Below the pieces are notes generated by a model. That model did not search any database and was not told the DNA's origin. It worked only from the letters and a program-made list of their open reading frames with translations. From Tiliqua scincoides (Eukaryota > Chordata > Lepidosauria > Squamata > Scincidae): a stretch of 64,000 bases of DNA. Shown piece by piece: positions 44,466-59,800 of this stretch. Position 1 is the first letter of the stretch, and each line of letters starts with the position of its first letter. A program made the translations under genes and the position numbers. The stretch spans positions 112,361,307 through 112,425,306 of the forward strand of contig NC_089822.1 in assembly GCF_035046505.1 (NCBI RefSeq). Reading direction: 5' to 3'.

Positions 44466-46542
44466 GCAAAGAACAGCAAATCTTTTGCATTTCAAATTCT
44501 TTTTGCCATTTTAGGACAGCACGTATATCCCAGATGAAAAGGGTAAACTGAATTTCTCCCAGAAATGCATTGCCATCAGCAGATCAATCCCCCTTCTCTG
44601 TGACAGGTCCTTGAAACATTCTGATGAATGCACAACAGTCGATTTGCCCTTGATGGCACCTTTCCTTCCTCTGACTCAGCTCATGCAGCCTGTGCTTTTT
44701 TGCACATGCATAAACACATATCCAGGAGGACTCAGAGGGAATTCAAAGTTTTATTGACAATGGTGCCATCCAAACCAGATTCCTGCAGCTCCTCTTTTGA
44801 GACTAGCATTTGATCTCCTTTTCCCCTTACTGCTATATTCACTGCCATCTTTTCTCCTAAGTCTCTGTCCACTCACCCGGCCTTCCCCAAAACTGGCCTC
44901 CATAGGCCCCTGAAACAGGATTATCCCTCCATCTCAGGGAAAACAAAAAGCATATAGCCCTGAGACTTCCTCCCTCCTTGATAGGATTTGATCAGGTCAG
45001 GACCTCCCAGGAGGTGGGGCAATTCTGGTGCGAGCTCTGTTTGTGAAGCTTCCCACGCTCTTGGTTCAAGCACCTTAATCAAAAGCAGGGGCAAAAACAC
45101 CCATGTACCCCGTTACACTAAATTTGTCTTTCTACATATTGTGTGGACTCCACCTTGCTATGGATTCTTCCGGTTTGCCAGAAACACAACCAAGATACCA
45201 GCACAGAGTCAGGATGGATGCTGTATAGTTTGAGGAACTGTACAGTATTGTAATATGTGCAGTTATGACCAAACCCCCCCCATCAAAGAAATATGCTACC
45301 TAGTCACTGAGAGCCAAACTACACATTGCATTAAATGCATCATTGGCCCCAACATGCTTACTTACTTATTAAGGAGCACCTGAAGAGGGCCCAATCCAGA
45401 TTGGGACTGTGGCACAAGGTCAGCTCTTAGCTCTTTGCCCCACCCTGCTCTGCAGTAGTTGTATACCGAGAAGTCATTCACAATGTCTTCTGCTTGCCCA
45501 TTCAATGAAACCTGGAGTTAGGGTGAACTTGACTAGCTGGCCTGTCTGTCTGACATCTTAGTAAGGACTGAGCCACCATAGGCACACTTTGTGTCTGTCT
45601 GCCTGCTTATTTAGCCAGGCCTGAGAACTGTGGACTCACAGCTGCTGTTTAGGGCTTAGCCTAGTTAGCTCACCACATACCTTAGATGAGGCAAGGCCCA
45701 GACGTGGGGGGGCAGCAGCAGGGGGGTGCAGACCTGTTCATATGGGAAAGGAGATGCTTCAAGGCAGTCTGCATTAGAGGCCGGCCTTTAGCAGCTCCTC
45801 TGAGAGTGCCTATACAACCCCAGAAATGCCAGCTCCCCTTTGGATTTCACAATGAACTGCGCAGGCATACCCCACAATTTGCCCCACTGGAGTCAGTGCA
45901 CTGCTGTCCAGAATTCCCAGCAAGCTGAAGGGACGTTGCTGTAAGCTTTTGTTTGCCCAATGCCTGTTCCATGCATATGCTTTGTCTTACCTAGAGCATT
46001 TTCAGTATATAAGCTCTCTCTCACTTCTGTATTTCAACAAATTTTATTCTTTCTCTAGCATATTGTGCTTCGGTTCTCCTTGGCTACCCTCCGAACCTGG
46101 GAAAAGCAGGGTCTGGCTGTACCACCCTCTGGATGTTTAGTTCCAAACTAAGTTTGGCCCTGTTGATGCCAACAGCAGCTGCAGGGGCATGAATCCAGAT
46201 TGGGCCTCCCTGCTATATTGCAGTCCTAACCAGCTCCAGCTCCACACAGTTGCTCTCACAGTTGCTCTTTAGCAAATATAACTTAATCACATCAGAGCCG
46301 ATGGCACATTTAACGTAATGTATAATTTAACTCCGACAGTCAAGCAGTTGCTGTCAGCAGCAGAACCCTCTCCACTTTGGCTTCTGTTTTTCTTGCTCTC
46401 TTCTCCTACATCCACCACTTTTTTTTGTTTTTATTGCTGCTGTGGAACACAGAATGTAGCTTTCTGGAAATCTCAGCTGTCTTTTTGTTGTCATTAAAAA
46501 GGCAAGTTTCTAGTTCTTGTTACAAAGAGATGCCTGAAATTT

Positions 46543-46930
46543 AGGGCCCAATCCTAAGCTTCATGTGCCAGTGCTCACCGTTGCAAACATGCCATAAGGC
46601 ACATTTGTGGGCTCTAGCACTGGTACTCCACTGGAGCTAGCCCAGTGCTGGCCAGTGCTGTGCTAGCGCCAGTGGAGCATCGGAGCTCTGCCGCTCAGTG
46701 GTTGCGCAGACCGCCAAGCAGCGGAGAGGTAGGTGGGGAGGTGGCGTTCTGGGGGCAGGGGGAGGTGGAGGGAGGGTGGGGAGAGGGCGTTCCGGGGGGA
46801 GGGAGCGGGGTGGGAGGGAGACGGGACCAGTGGAAGTTTTGCTCCACCAGATCCAGAACCTCCATGTTGGGCTGGCTGCCGAACACGAAGGCTCTTCATT
46901 CTATGCTGACCTTCGGGTTGATGTAGAATT
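46543..46930. repeat. Probable miniature element with GGGCCCAATCC end, G-rich interior
   Basis: The start AGGGCCCAATCCTAAGC and GCCAGTGCTCACCGTTGCAA, with TAAGGCACATTTGTGGGC, mirror the right part of the element ending at 63113. The right boundary is unclear. The purine-rich GGGGAGGTGG stretch at 46730-46820 inflates open frames but is not coding. Confidence 0.5.
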
Positions 46931-47747
46931 GAGTAGGCCCATTGCAGGGCTACTCACTTTACCTGGGGGGAAGGGAACAAAAGTCCCCTTCTCCCAAAGA
47001 GGAGGCGGTGGCTGCCTGGAGCATGTTGGATGTGGCGGCAGCCGTTTTCTGTGCCGCTGCAGCCCCGTGTGCCAGGCAGCTCATGTTTGGGCTGTAAGTT
47101 GGCAATGCATGCTAAAATATCCAAAGCCTGAGAAGAGACCAAATCTGATTCCCAATAGCTGGGAGCAAAGCTTCAGTATCATGCATAGCCCTTGGTCCAT
47201 CCTCATGACTGGGAAAACCAGAATAAATTGTGACAATACTGCAGGACAAAGTATGGAAAAGAAGATAAAATATGTACACTAGCTCAGGCTGCAAAATATG
47301 TACACTGCAGTATTCATCCTTTCCTGGCGCAGAATTTGGAGTGCCTAGGCAGTTTTGACTCCCTACATGCAGATTTTTTTTAAAATTGTAAACATAGCTC
47401 TGTTAATATTTCTAATACATATTTTATATTTTCAGTGTGTTGAGCAGAATGTCACATAACTTAGCAGTGTGTTGAGTTGTGTGTTGAGTAGAATGTCACA
47501 TAATAAGCTGACAAAGAAAGGGGAATAAAACCCACATGGGCACAATTCAGCTGAATATGCACTTTCAAGAACTGTGATTTCCATGGAAGGCATTTAACCC
47601 GGTTCTTAATCAATAGGGCTTTCAAGACATCCTTAACATTGACCAGATCATACTGACTGTGTTTGTGAATTATTCACCATCAGGATATTCTCAAACACTT
47701 CAAGTACTGTAAATCTTTCCTTGCTTTAACGTGTCATTAAAACTATA

Positions 47748-48149
47748 CAGCTGTGGTTTTCAAACTGTGACTCGTGACCCAATTTTTGGTGGGTTGCAAA
47801 ACTGACAAGCTGATAGATGACAAGGAAAACGTATTGAGCCCTATGGAAAGCTAAACTGAGACACACATGTACATTTACTCACAATTAAGCAAACATGCCT
47901 CGGTTCTTATCAAAGGCCAGGCAAATGGAAATGCAAGGCCACCATAATGGTTCCAATCTGATGAACATGGAGCTCAACAAATGCATCAGAAGATGTCCCG
48001 CTTATCCCCCCCCCCCCACCCGCCATAGTAAAAAGGATAAAAACGGAGCCTGGTAAAATGAAACTTTTTAAAAAAATAAAGCTAGGTGGTCCTGCTAGAA
48101 TGTCATTTTGAAAAGTGGGCACTGGTGCTAAAATGTTTGGGAATCACTA
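47748..48149. mobile_element. hAT-type miniature element
   Basis: The left end CAGCTGTGGTTTTCAAACTG, with TGACTCGTGACCCAATTTTT, and the right end AAAAGTGGGCACTGGTGCTA with GGGAATCACTAG have the layout of the 54282-54632 element. Target duplications are not recognisable. Confidence 0.65.
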
Positions 48150-49068
48150 GTATAAAGGATAAAATTTCTGAAATAAATTAGAGTGCTATAAATACACCTC
48201 CTATATAATAAATGTGTTAGATTGGTGTAAATAAACTAACATTTGCGATGGTTATAGGAACAGGAATTTCACTTTAAAATATAGCTCTAAGCTTGGAATG
48301 CCTATTCAGAAAACAGACTCAATTTGTGGCTATCTCCCAGGGGACCTGACCGTGGGATAAGATGTACAGAAGAATGACCTGTTTTTATGAGACAGTAAGG
48401 ATCTTCTGCTTCCATGGGCAACAGGACAGATTATTTTCTTACGCTTTGCAAGAGGCACAAGGATTAAGGAAGCAGCCCAAACCTGTAGGTGCTTGACACC
48501 TAACATCAGGAAGCAGTGGGATCCTTTACTCAAGAGGATTCAAAACACAAATGTGAATAAACCAAGCTGGTTTTAAGGAGGGGTTAGATTCAGAAGTCAG
48601 GCCGCAACCTCACCACTTGGATTCAGGTTGAATGTTCCTTATGCAGGCATTCAAAGCCTGCACTAAGCAAATTACTGGGAACCAGCCACCCTGCCCATCC
48701 TTGCCAGATAATAGTTTAATTTTGTGTTAGACATGAACAGGACCTATGTGTGGCTCTACACATGCAGGGCTCTCTGCAAGCATAGAGTCCAAAGCCTGAG
48801 CATCAGGCAGGAGGAAGGGGCAGGATGGCACAATCTTGTTCCCCCCCCCCACACACACACACAATGTGAGGCATGAGCTTCTCAGCTTCTAACTCGGCTC
48901 CTTTCACTTGGTGCATTTGCTTAGTGTTGCTGAAACACCAAGAAGCAGCAGCTCCGCTACAAGAGAAATGCTACAATAAGCTACAATAAGAAAAGTCCAA
49001 TTAAGAAAACTTCTAGGACTCGAACAAAGCACCACATCAAGCAGAACTGAAAAAAATAAGCTCTTCTC

Positions 49069-49074
49069 TTTATT
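49069..49074 (-). terminator. Polyadenylation signal AATAAA of C19orf53
   Basis: AATAAA on the minus strand lies about 200 bases past the C19orf53 stop codon, a normal 3' UTR length for a small gene. Cleavage would fall near 49045-49060. Confidence 0.65.
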
Positions 49075-49272
49075 CAGAGGTGCAACTACCAGGGCTCAAG
49101 CAGCCCTTGTGGTTTCCTTGTTGTAAAAGAAACTTTTTGTGTACACCAAATGAAATGCTACTGTATTTAACTCTCTAAAGACGAATCCAAGTATACAAAA
49201 GGGCTTCCTGGGGAAAGTCATCCAGGAGTCGACAGCAGCCCTTCTGCAGCAATTCTGGGGCACAAATTGCAG

Positions 49273-53515
<4,243 letters not shown>

Positions 53516-53760
53516 CGGCGCTTCTCCCGGCTCCCGGCTGACTTCAGCACGAACAGTGGACACGCACGCTCACTCGGCTCTTCCGCCTGTGGCGCACCGA
53601 AGGGGATGTGGCCATTGCGCACATGCGCTCAGCCAGGCGCATAGGGAAGCGGAGAGGAGGACCTCGCGCGTTTGCATGCGGGGGGGGGGGGGCGCTGCTT
53701 GAACGAGAAGCGATCGAGCCCCCCCAATGGCAAGAGGGAGCGCTGGAGGCGGCTGTTTGG
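53516..53760 (-). promoter_or_regulatory. Probable promoter and 5' UTR of C19orf53
   Basis: GC- and CpG-rich DNA lies immediately upstream of the start codon and drops to AT-rich repeat sequence after about 53.8 kb. No TATA box was found. The start site is not defined. Confidence 0.5.
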
Positions 53761-54072
53761 GGAAGGGACCGGGCGTCCTCTTTTTCCAGGACGTGTCCTC
53801 TTTTGCAGCGTGTCCTGGGAAAGAACTTGAGTGTCCTCCTTGTCCCTGTGAGAGGGCCCCTGCAGGCAGTGCAGAGCCTTCTTGGAATTAATAAATCATA
53901 TGGAATAAATTATCGTTTAAATTTAATAGTAAGTAAAATAGTGTTGAAGTTAACCACATGAAATCCATATACGAGTGTTTTTAGCTCATCGTGTCCTACA
54001 TTTTTCTTGGTTGTCTTGCATTTTGGGGAGCCTTGTCCCTTTTTCGGTTATGGCATCTGGTCACCCTGCCCA
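53760..54072. repeat. hAT-like element remnant
   Basis: The right end, read on the minus strand, is CAGGGTGACCAGATGCCATA with ACCGAAAAAGGGACAAGG. Repeated GTGTCCT motifs at the left are the counterpart. It is similar in its first bases to the element at 44282. The left boundary is uncertain. Confidence 0.55.
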
Positions 54073-54281
54073 AGCTGTCTTCTCTGTGTACTTGGTTGGG
54101 CAGTAGGCTGATGCAGTCGGGGCTGGAAGAGCAACAGTTGTAGGGGGCGGCACTTCTTAAACACATGTGCCAACACATGTGTTAAACACATAGCTGGAAA
54201 ATGCATCCTGCATCTGTGAGATCCAGTTAAATGATTTGGAGCTCCACAAAAACATTGGCATACGCCCCCAAAACTCCCTAG

Positions 54282-54632
54282 CAGTGTTTCTCAAACTGTG
54301 GGTCAGGACCCACTAGGTGGGTCATGAGTCAATTGCAGATGGGTCCCCATTCATTTCAATATTTAATTTTTAATATATTAGACTTGATGCTCCCATGGGA
54401 TGTGACTGCATTTGGGGAAATGTTACAGACCTGTACTTTTAACAAGCTACTTTGTATATTCTTTTAACAATGATAATAAATGGGACTTACTCCTGGGTAA
54501 ATGTGGGTAGGATTTTTAAAAATTTTCCTGCTTGAGGATGTCACTTCTGCTCATGACATCTCGTCCTGTGGGTCCTGACATAATCTCATTCTAAAAAGTG
54601 GGTCCCGGTGCTAAATGTGTGAGAACCACTGC
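54282..54632. mobile_element. hAT-type miniature element with a palindromic-repeat piece inside
   Basis: CAGTGTTTCTCAAACTGTGG at the left and AAATGTGTGAGAACCACTG at the right are inverted mates. At 54478-54513 it contains AATGGGACTTACTCCTGGGT...GTAGGATT, half of the short palindromic repeat. Flanking 8-mers do not match. Confidence 0.7.
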
Positions 54633-56227
54633 AAGAATAGTGCAGCCTCCTTCACTTTCCCACCTAGAAATGTGTCTGCTTGGCAGGAGCAAAACTTCAG
54701 AGTTCTTATTAAGCCTGTTTCCCCATGTTTTGAAGCTGCTCTCCAAAATCTGTTACAACACAGGCTTCATAAGAACTCTGAAATTTTGTTGCTACCAGGT
54801 TGGAAAGTTTTACCAACTGCAACAATAAAAAACTCAGATCTACTGAAAAATACTAGCTGACTTTGCACTTCAAGACATTGCATATGGACAGGAGGAGGAA
54901 GGTTCATGACATGTCTGCATAGGCATTCCTCTCCCCCACCAGCTGCAAAACTGGGTCTGGACCAGCATGAAACAAGGCTTGTAACATTTGTTCTCCAAAA
55001 ACAAAAACACCATGCACAGACAAAAGAGTAAGCTACACTGAATTCAGTGGTACTGATAATTACATGTACATAGGGGTAAGCAGGAAGTGTGCAGCTGCAT
55101 AAAGAGGGCATATGCAACCCAGAAGAATTGTGACTCTGTTCTCATGAACTCCAGATTCTGTACCAGGAGAAAGTTGAGACCTATACAAATGATGCAAATT
55201 GTAGAATAAATTATGTACACTTGCTTATTCTTGACTATGCTGCACAGTATATAATATTGTGGTTTTTACTAGTCTTGGAGTGGGGAGGAGCTATCTGGGA
55301 CACTGAAATTCCACCACCCAACAACTGGCCAGTTTATGTGGTCACCCCTCTGGCTTCTGAAACTTCAGCAGACACTGCCCACAAACTCATAAGTGTATTT
55401 TCATAGCTATAAGGGATGCAAATCTTGCATTTTAAACACAAATGTTTCTCAGGAAGCTGACCTCCATTCCAAATCTATTTTAAGCATCTACAGATCACAG
55501 CATCCACAGAGCCCTGGGATGGGCTTTGAGCAATAAGAGCTTCTGCATTAAGCACAGGCCCTTGAAGCCTGTTTTGTTTATCTTGCTTAGGAGCAACATA
55601 TACAGTTCCTTGTCTGACCCATATTATCCCCACAGCAACCCTAAGAGCTACATCACAGTGGCTCTAATGGGTCTTCTTAATTTTTCAGGAATGTCAAGCC
55701 TCCTCTTCTTAGTATATAACATTAAATACTGTAAAACAACACCCAAAAAAAAGAAAAAACTCATGCAACAGAACTGAGCAGTGTTAGGCAAAGAAGTTTC
55801 TCAAATGTAAAACAACAGCAACAGCTCCTTGTTATCTGAAGTCAAGCCCCTATTCAATTTTTCTGTGAGTGCATGCACTCATCATTACACTGCGGACAGA
55901 CTGGCAGTCCATAAGACATGGAATGAGGGCTGGACCACAAACCCAGATGCTCATTCCTGGTACAGCCATGCAGACTTGTGCTTTACCCAACAGCAAAATA
56001 AAATCAGGTTGCAAAACATAGGTTTAGTAGTTATGGGTTGTCAAGATGGTCTAGCAACAAGTCCTGGAAATGGGATGGATGATAAAAGATCTTGGATTTC
56101 TCCGCTTTCCTTGCAGGCCCGAGTTGGTGGCCTGTGTTTGTAGCTAATGCTCAACATGTGCAACTGTCAGATTCTAAGCAGAACACAGCAGGCAGGGCTA
56201 AGGGAAGAGCTGAGTTACTTTTATATG

Positions 56228-56233
56228 TTTATT
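56228..56233 (-). terminator. Polyadenylation signal AATAAA of YJU2B
   Basis: AATAAA on the minus strand lies about 230 bases past the stop codon. It is the first canonical signal noticed downstream. Use is inferred. Confidence 0.55.
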
Positions 56234-56463
56234 TTACTGGGCAAAATCAAGAAGGGGCATCACGGAAAGAGGTGTGAACCTCCAAGGAAAGACAGTAAAG
56301 TGCAACTCCCAAAGGTGCATGCACACGCTTGTTCACTCAATTCTGTTTTGGCATTCAACTGGTTGGTGCAGCTACTGCAGGTTGTCTAGTTCTTGTTGGT
56401 TCAGAAAATAATACACTGCACCAGCTCAAGCCATGTTCTTTATCAAGAGTCACAAGGCACTGT

Positions 56464-56873
56464 TCATAGTTCAGCTTCAGTGTCAGAGGCAGAGTCTGAA
56501 TAATCTGCAACCAGAGAGGCAGTGCAACTGGATCGGAGGTTTCCTTCAGTCACTTGGGAGCCCACATCAGGCCCCACGGGAGAATCAAGGGACACTCCTT
56601 TTGCTTCACTGTCCTGGTCCTGCCTGTTAATTTGTGCAGTGGAGTCCAAAGCCTCACTGTCATCTTCAGTGGAAGCTCCTTCCCTCTCTCTGGATTTCCG
56701 ACGCACAACACCCAGGTTGCTCAAGTCTACAGGTGATTTTCCAGCTGGTGACTTGCCAGAGAGCCCCAGCTTTTTCAGGGTGTCATTGGCTTTGGTGCGT
56801 GAGGCCTGGGCAGGTGAGAACCACGGGCGGTCGGCAATCGCATTGCGCTTTTGCTTCTGTTTATCTTCATAGG
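56464..56873 (-). CDS. YJU2B: YJU2B last exon, with stop codon
   Basis: The exon encodes YEDKQKQKRNAIADRPWFSP, then TLKKLGLSGKSPAGKSPVDL and NLGVVRRKS, and an acidic Ser-rich tail ending LVADYSDSASDTEAEL before TGA. The acceptor is CTTTCTTTCCAG. The tail is expected to be disordered. Confidence 0.94.
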
Positions 56874-59800
56874 CTGGAAAGAAAGAGAGGAGCTAATTTT
56901 AGGAGAGGGGGCACTGTGACTAAGAACCAAGATGTGTTGAAAGCAACTCCTGTGTCTCTAAAAGGGGTCCTGGGGTACTTGGGGCAGCTACAGGGTTATG
57001 AAACAAGGCCTGGCTGAAAAGTCTAGTACTGCCACTGCACAAGCAGCACTATTTGTGTGCAACTGCTCTCAGCTCAATGGTTTTCCAGATAGGACTTAGT
57101 GACTGCCTTGAGAGGGAAGGGTCAAAAAGGGAGGGGAAAGGAGACAAAGGTCTGGAGCACATGTAAAAATATATAATTTGGATATGTGAATGCACGGCAT
57201 TAGCTACCTGCAAGTAGAATATTGTATTTCAGAACATATTGTACTAAATTAGGTTTACATCCTCACAAGTTAGTTTGAGGTAGATGTTTGTCTATCTTCT
57301 GCATATACTCTTTCGGCCAGGCGAGTCAGGAAGGACAAGAGAAGGATGGCAACTAAAGGAGTCTTTGAGGCCCATCTACTGTGCCCCCAGTAAGCATGCA
57401 CACCACCCTCTTGCCTGGAGAAACACTACCCTTGGCACCCACATCCTCTTGCCCCCAGCTACCGAGTCTTCACATACAGCCAAGGCTCTGGTACTTGAGC
57501 AGTGCTGCCAGATGCCGGTCTTCCTCAGACTCCTGCACCAGTGGGATGCTCAGACTTGCTTTCGTCTGCAAGGCGAGATCTTTCTTCTCCTCCTCTTGCA
57601 GGACTTTCTTCTCTTCCTAGGAAGCAACATTCACACCAGTGCCTCCATTGAGTGAGGGGAGACTGAGCAGGGACAGAACAAGAAACAGGCCGGGGGCAAA
57701 CAAGAGCTGAACATTACAAAGCTGCAGGCAGGACTGTGTCTTTTTAAATAATCTATGCAGGACCTGACTGTCTTCTTGCAGGAGTTTAATAAAAATTAAC
57801 AGAACTGTGTAGCTTTGAACTGGTGGGGCTGCAAGTCCAGAGCAAGCTTGTTTACGTTTTAAGGCTAGTCTTGGTTCTTGTGTGGTAACCATAACAGAAA
57901 ATTAAAAAAGAAAAGGTTACCAAAAACTAATAGCTTTTTCATTACTTAATATCTGAGAAAGAAACACATGGCTGCAATCCTATGCATGGTTAGGCAGACA
58001 AAAGCATTATTGAACTCCCAAGTAAGCACATATAGGATTGTACCATAAACTGAGGGTTAACTCATTTTTATTTAAATTTAATCAGTTACGTAGATCAAAA
58101 GCAGATGGATAACAAAAAAAAAAAAATTAACTGGTTAGGCAATCTAACTATTCTTTTATTATTTAGAAATGCAGTTGCATTTTCATCCTGTCCGTATTTG
58201 TCCAAGCCCCTTTTATGCTAGGCCTGTGGAGTAAAGAGGAATCCTTCACAGCACTACCCCACTGCTCACCCTGAATTTCTGCCGAAGGAGACTGTTGAGT
58301 GCGAAGTCATCCTTCCAGGCACTCTGGGCCTCCTGGATGTTTTGCAGGGTGGGAAGGGCTCGCTGCAGCTTGCTCTGATCCTTTGCCCCATGCTCCAGCT
58401 GATACATGGCGTCCATCTCCAGCTTCTGCTTCTCCTCGTGGGCTGAGAGGCAAAAAGTGCATGAGTTGGGCTAGGCTTGGTTGGATGAACCTGCAAGGGC
58501 TCCATGGCGGGATGGGCACTGCTCCTTAGGCTCACCTGTGGCTACTACCTGCTCATTAGCTTCTGGGTCCCATCGCTCTTCCTTACGCCGGGCACCACTG
58601 ACAATGACATAGTCACAATTGGCAGGGTCTGTCTGCATCTCAATGTGGTTAGGGCAAAGGTGGCACTTCATACGGAACCTATGCAGCAAAGTGCAATACA
58701 GCAAAGGTGGGGGAGGGGAGGAAGAGAGAGAGAGATCAGCTGTAGTGATTATTAATGGAGCACATTCAGAGAAAGGAGTCTTTACTTTTAGACTCCTACT
58801 CTACCCCAAAAAACTGTACTGAGCCTCTGCTTCTTTCCATACAAAGTCCTAGCTGTTATGTGGCACAACTTATGTTCTTTGGGATGGTCTCTCCTCAGTT
58901 TGAGGTAAGAACATCTCCGGTAAGGAGCAAGGCTTTGGCTGTAGTGGCTGCATAATGACTTTCCCAATGAGGTTCATAACTGCTCTCCCAAAAGGCCTAC
59001 AGGGATTCTGGCTGGCATTATTGCTGCTGAGCGATATCCTGACTAGCATTTGGGTCCCATTGGGAGCTCCATTCACAAACAGAAGTTTCTTCTGTGAATG
59101 GAAGGAGCATACCGCTAGCAGAAGGGGTCCTTCTGTGAACAGAACTTTCATTTGCAGTGGGAGCTCCTAACAACACCAGGAAGAATTCCATGGCCCAGGC
59201 TGCATGCAATTCACACAGGATGACTGCCAACTGCATTGAATTTGACATCTGATGCAGAACTCAGCAGTCTGAGAACTGCATCTATTAAAAGCTGTGCTTC
59301 TAGCCCTTATCACTGCAAGGACAGCTTGAAAGCACATATGAGCAGTGCCTAGTAAAACTGTAGAAACCAGCAAGACACCGAGCAGGACATTCAGCAGCAG
59401 TCAAGGATCAGGACCTCAGCGCTACCTTTCTTGTCCCATGGATGGGAATTGCACAATTACACTCCACAAGAACGCATATCCAAACAGACATAATTTAGCC
59501 AGGTCACAGGACTTCACTTTTTGTGATAATAGTACTGGGTGTGCAAAATGTGGGCACAGTCTGACCAGCTTTACTCTCCTCTTGCCAGACTTGATCTCCT
59601 CTGATGATATCCATCCTACCCAGGTGGTCACCACAAAACAGCAGCACAGAAACAGCAGACCCCTCTGCCTTTTTTCCATGGGAGCACCCACCTATAGATG
59701 GGGGTTGTGTAGTAGTTGCCAACCTTCTTCTTCTCAGCATTGTAGCGGACTCCTGTAGCAAACAGAGTGAAGGAAGAGAGTCTGGTATGGATATAGCCTT

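Larger units (their letters stand above)
35080..49044. other. Intergenic region between ZSWIM4 and C19orf53
   Basis: No host exon was recognised in this 14 kb. It holds short palindromic repeats, SINEs, an L2-like LINE with an insertion (about 37040-39115), a SINE split by a LINE (40885-43436), and miniature DNA elements at 44282 and 47748. The stretches 36.1-37.0, 39.1-40.7, 44.5-46.5 and 48.2-49.0 kb are unrecognised. Confidence 0.7.
53516..56227. other. Intergenic region between C19orf53 and YJU2B
   Basis: Promoter DNA of C19orf53 comes first, then DNA-element remnants (53760-54072, 54282-54632). 54.65-56.2 kb is unrecognised. No exon of MRI1, the human neighbour at this place, was recognised. 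Confidence 0.7.

Noticed and set aside
46698-47282. Plus-strand open frame of 194 codons
   Set aside because: It is driven by a G-rich stretch in a repeat, with no similarity to any protein and no splice context.
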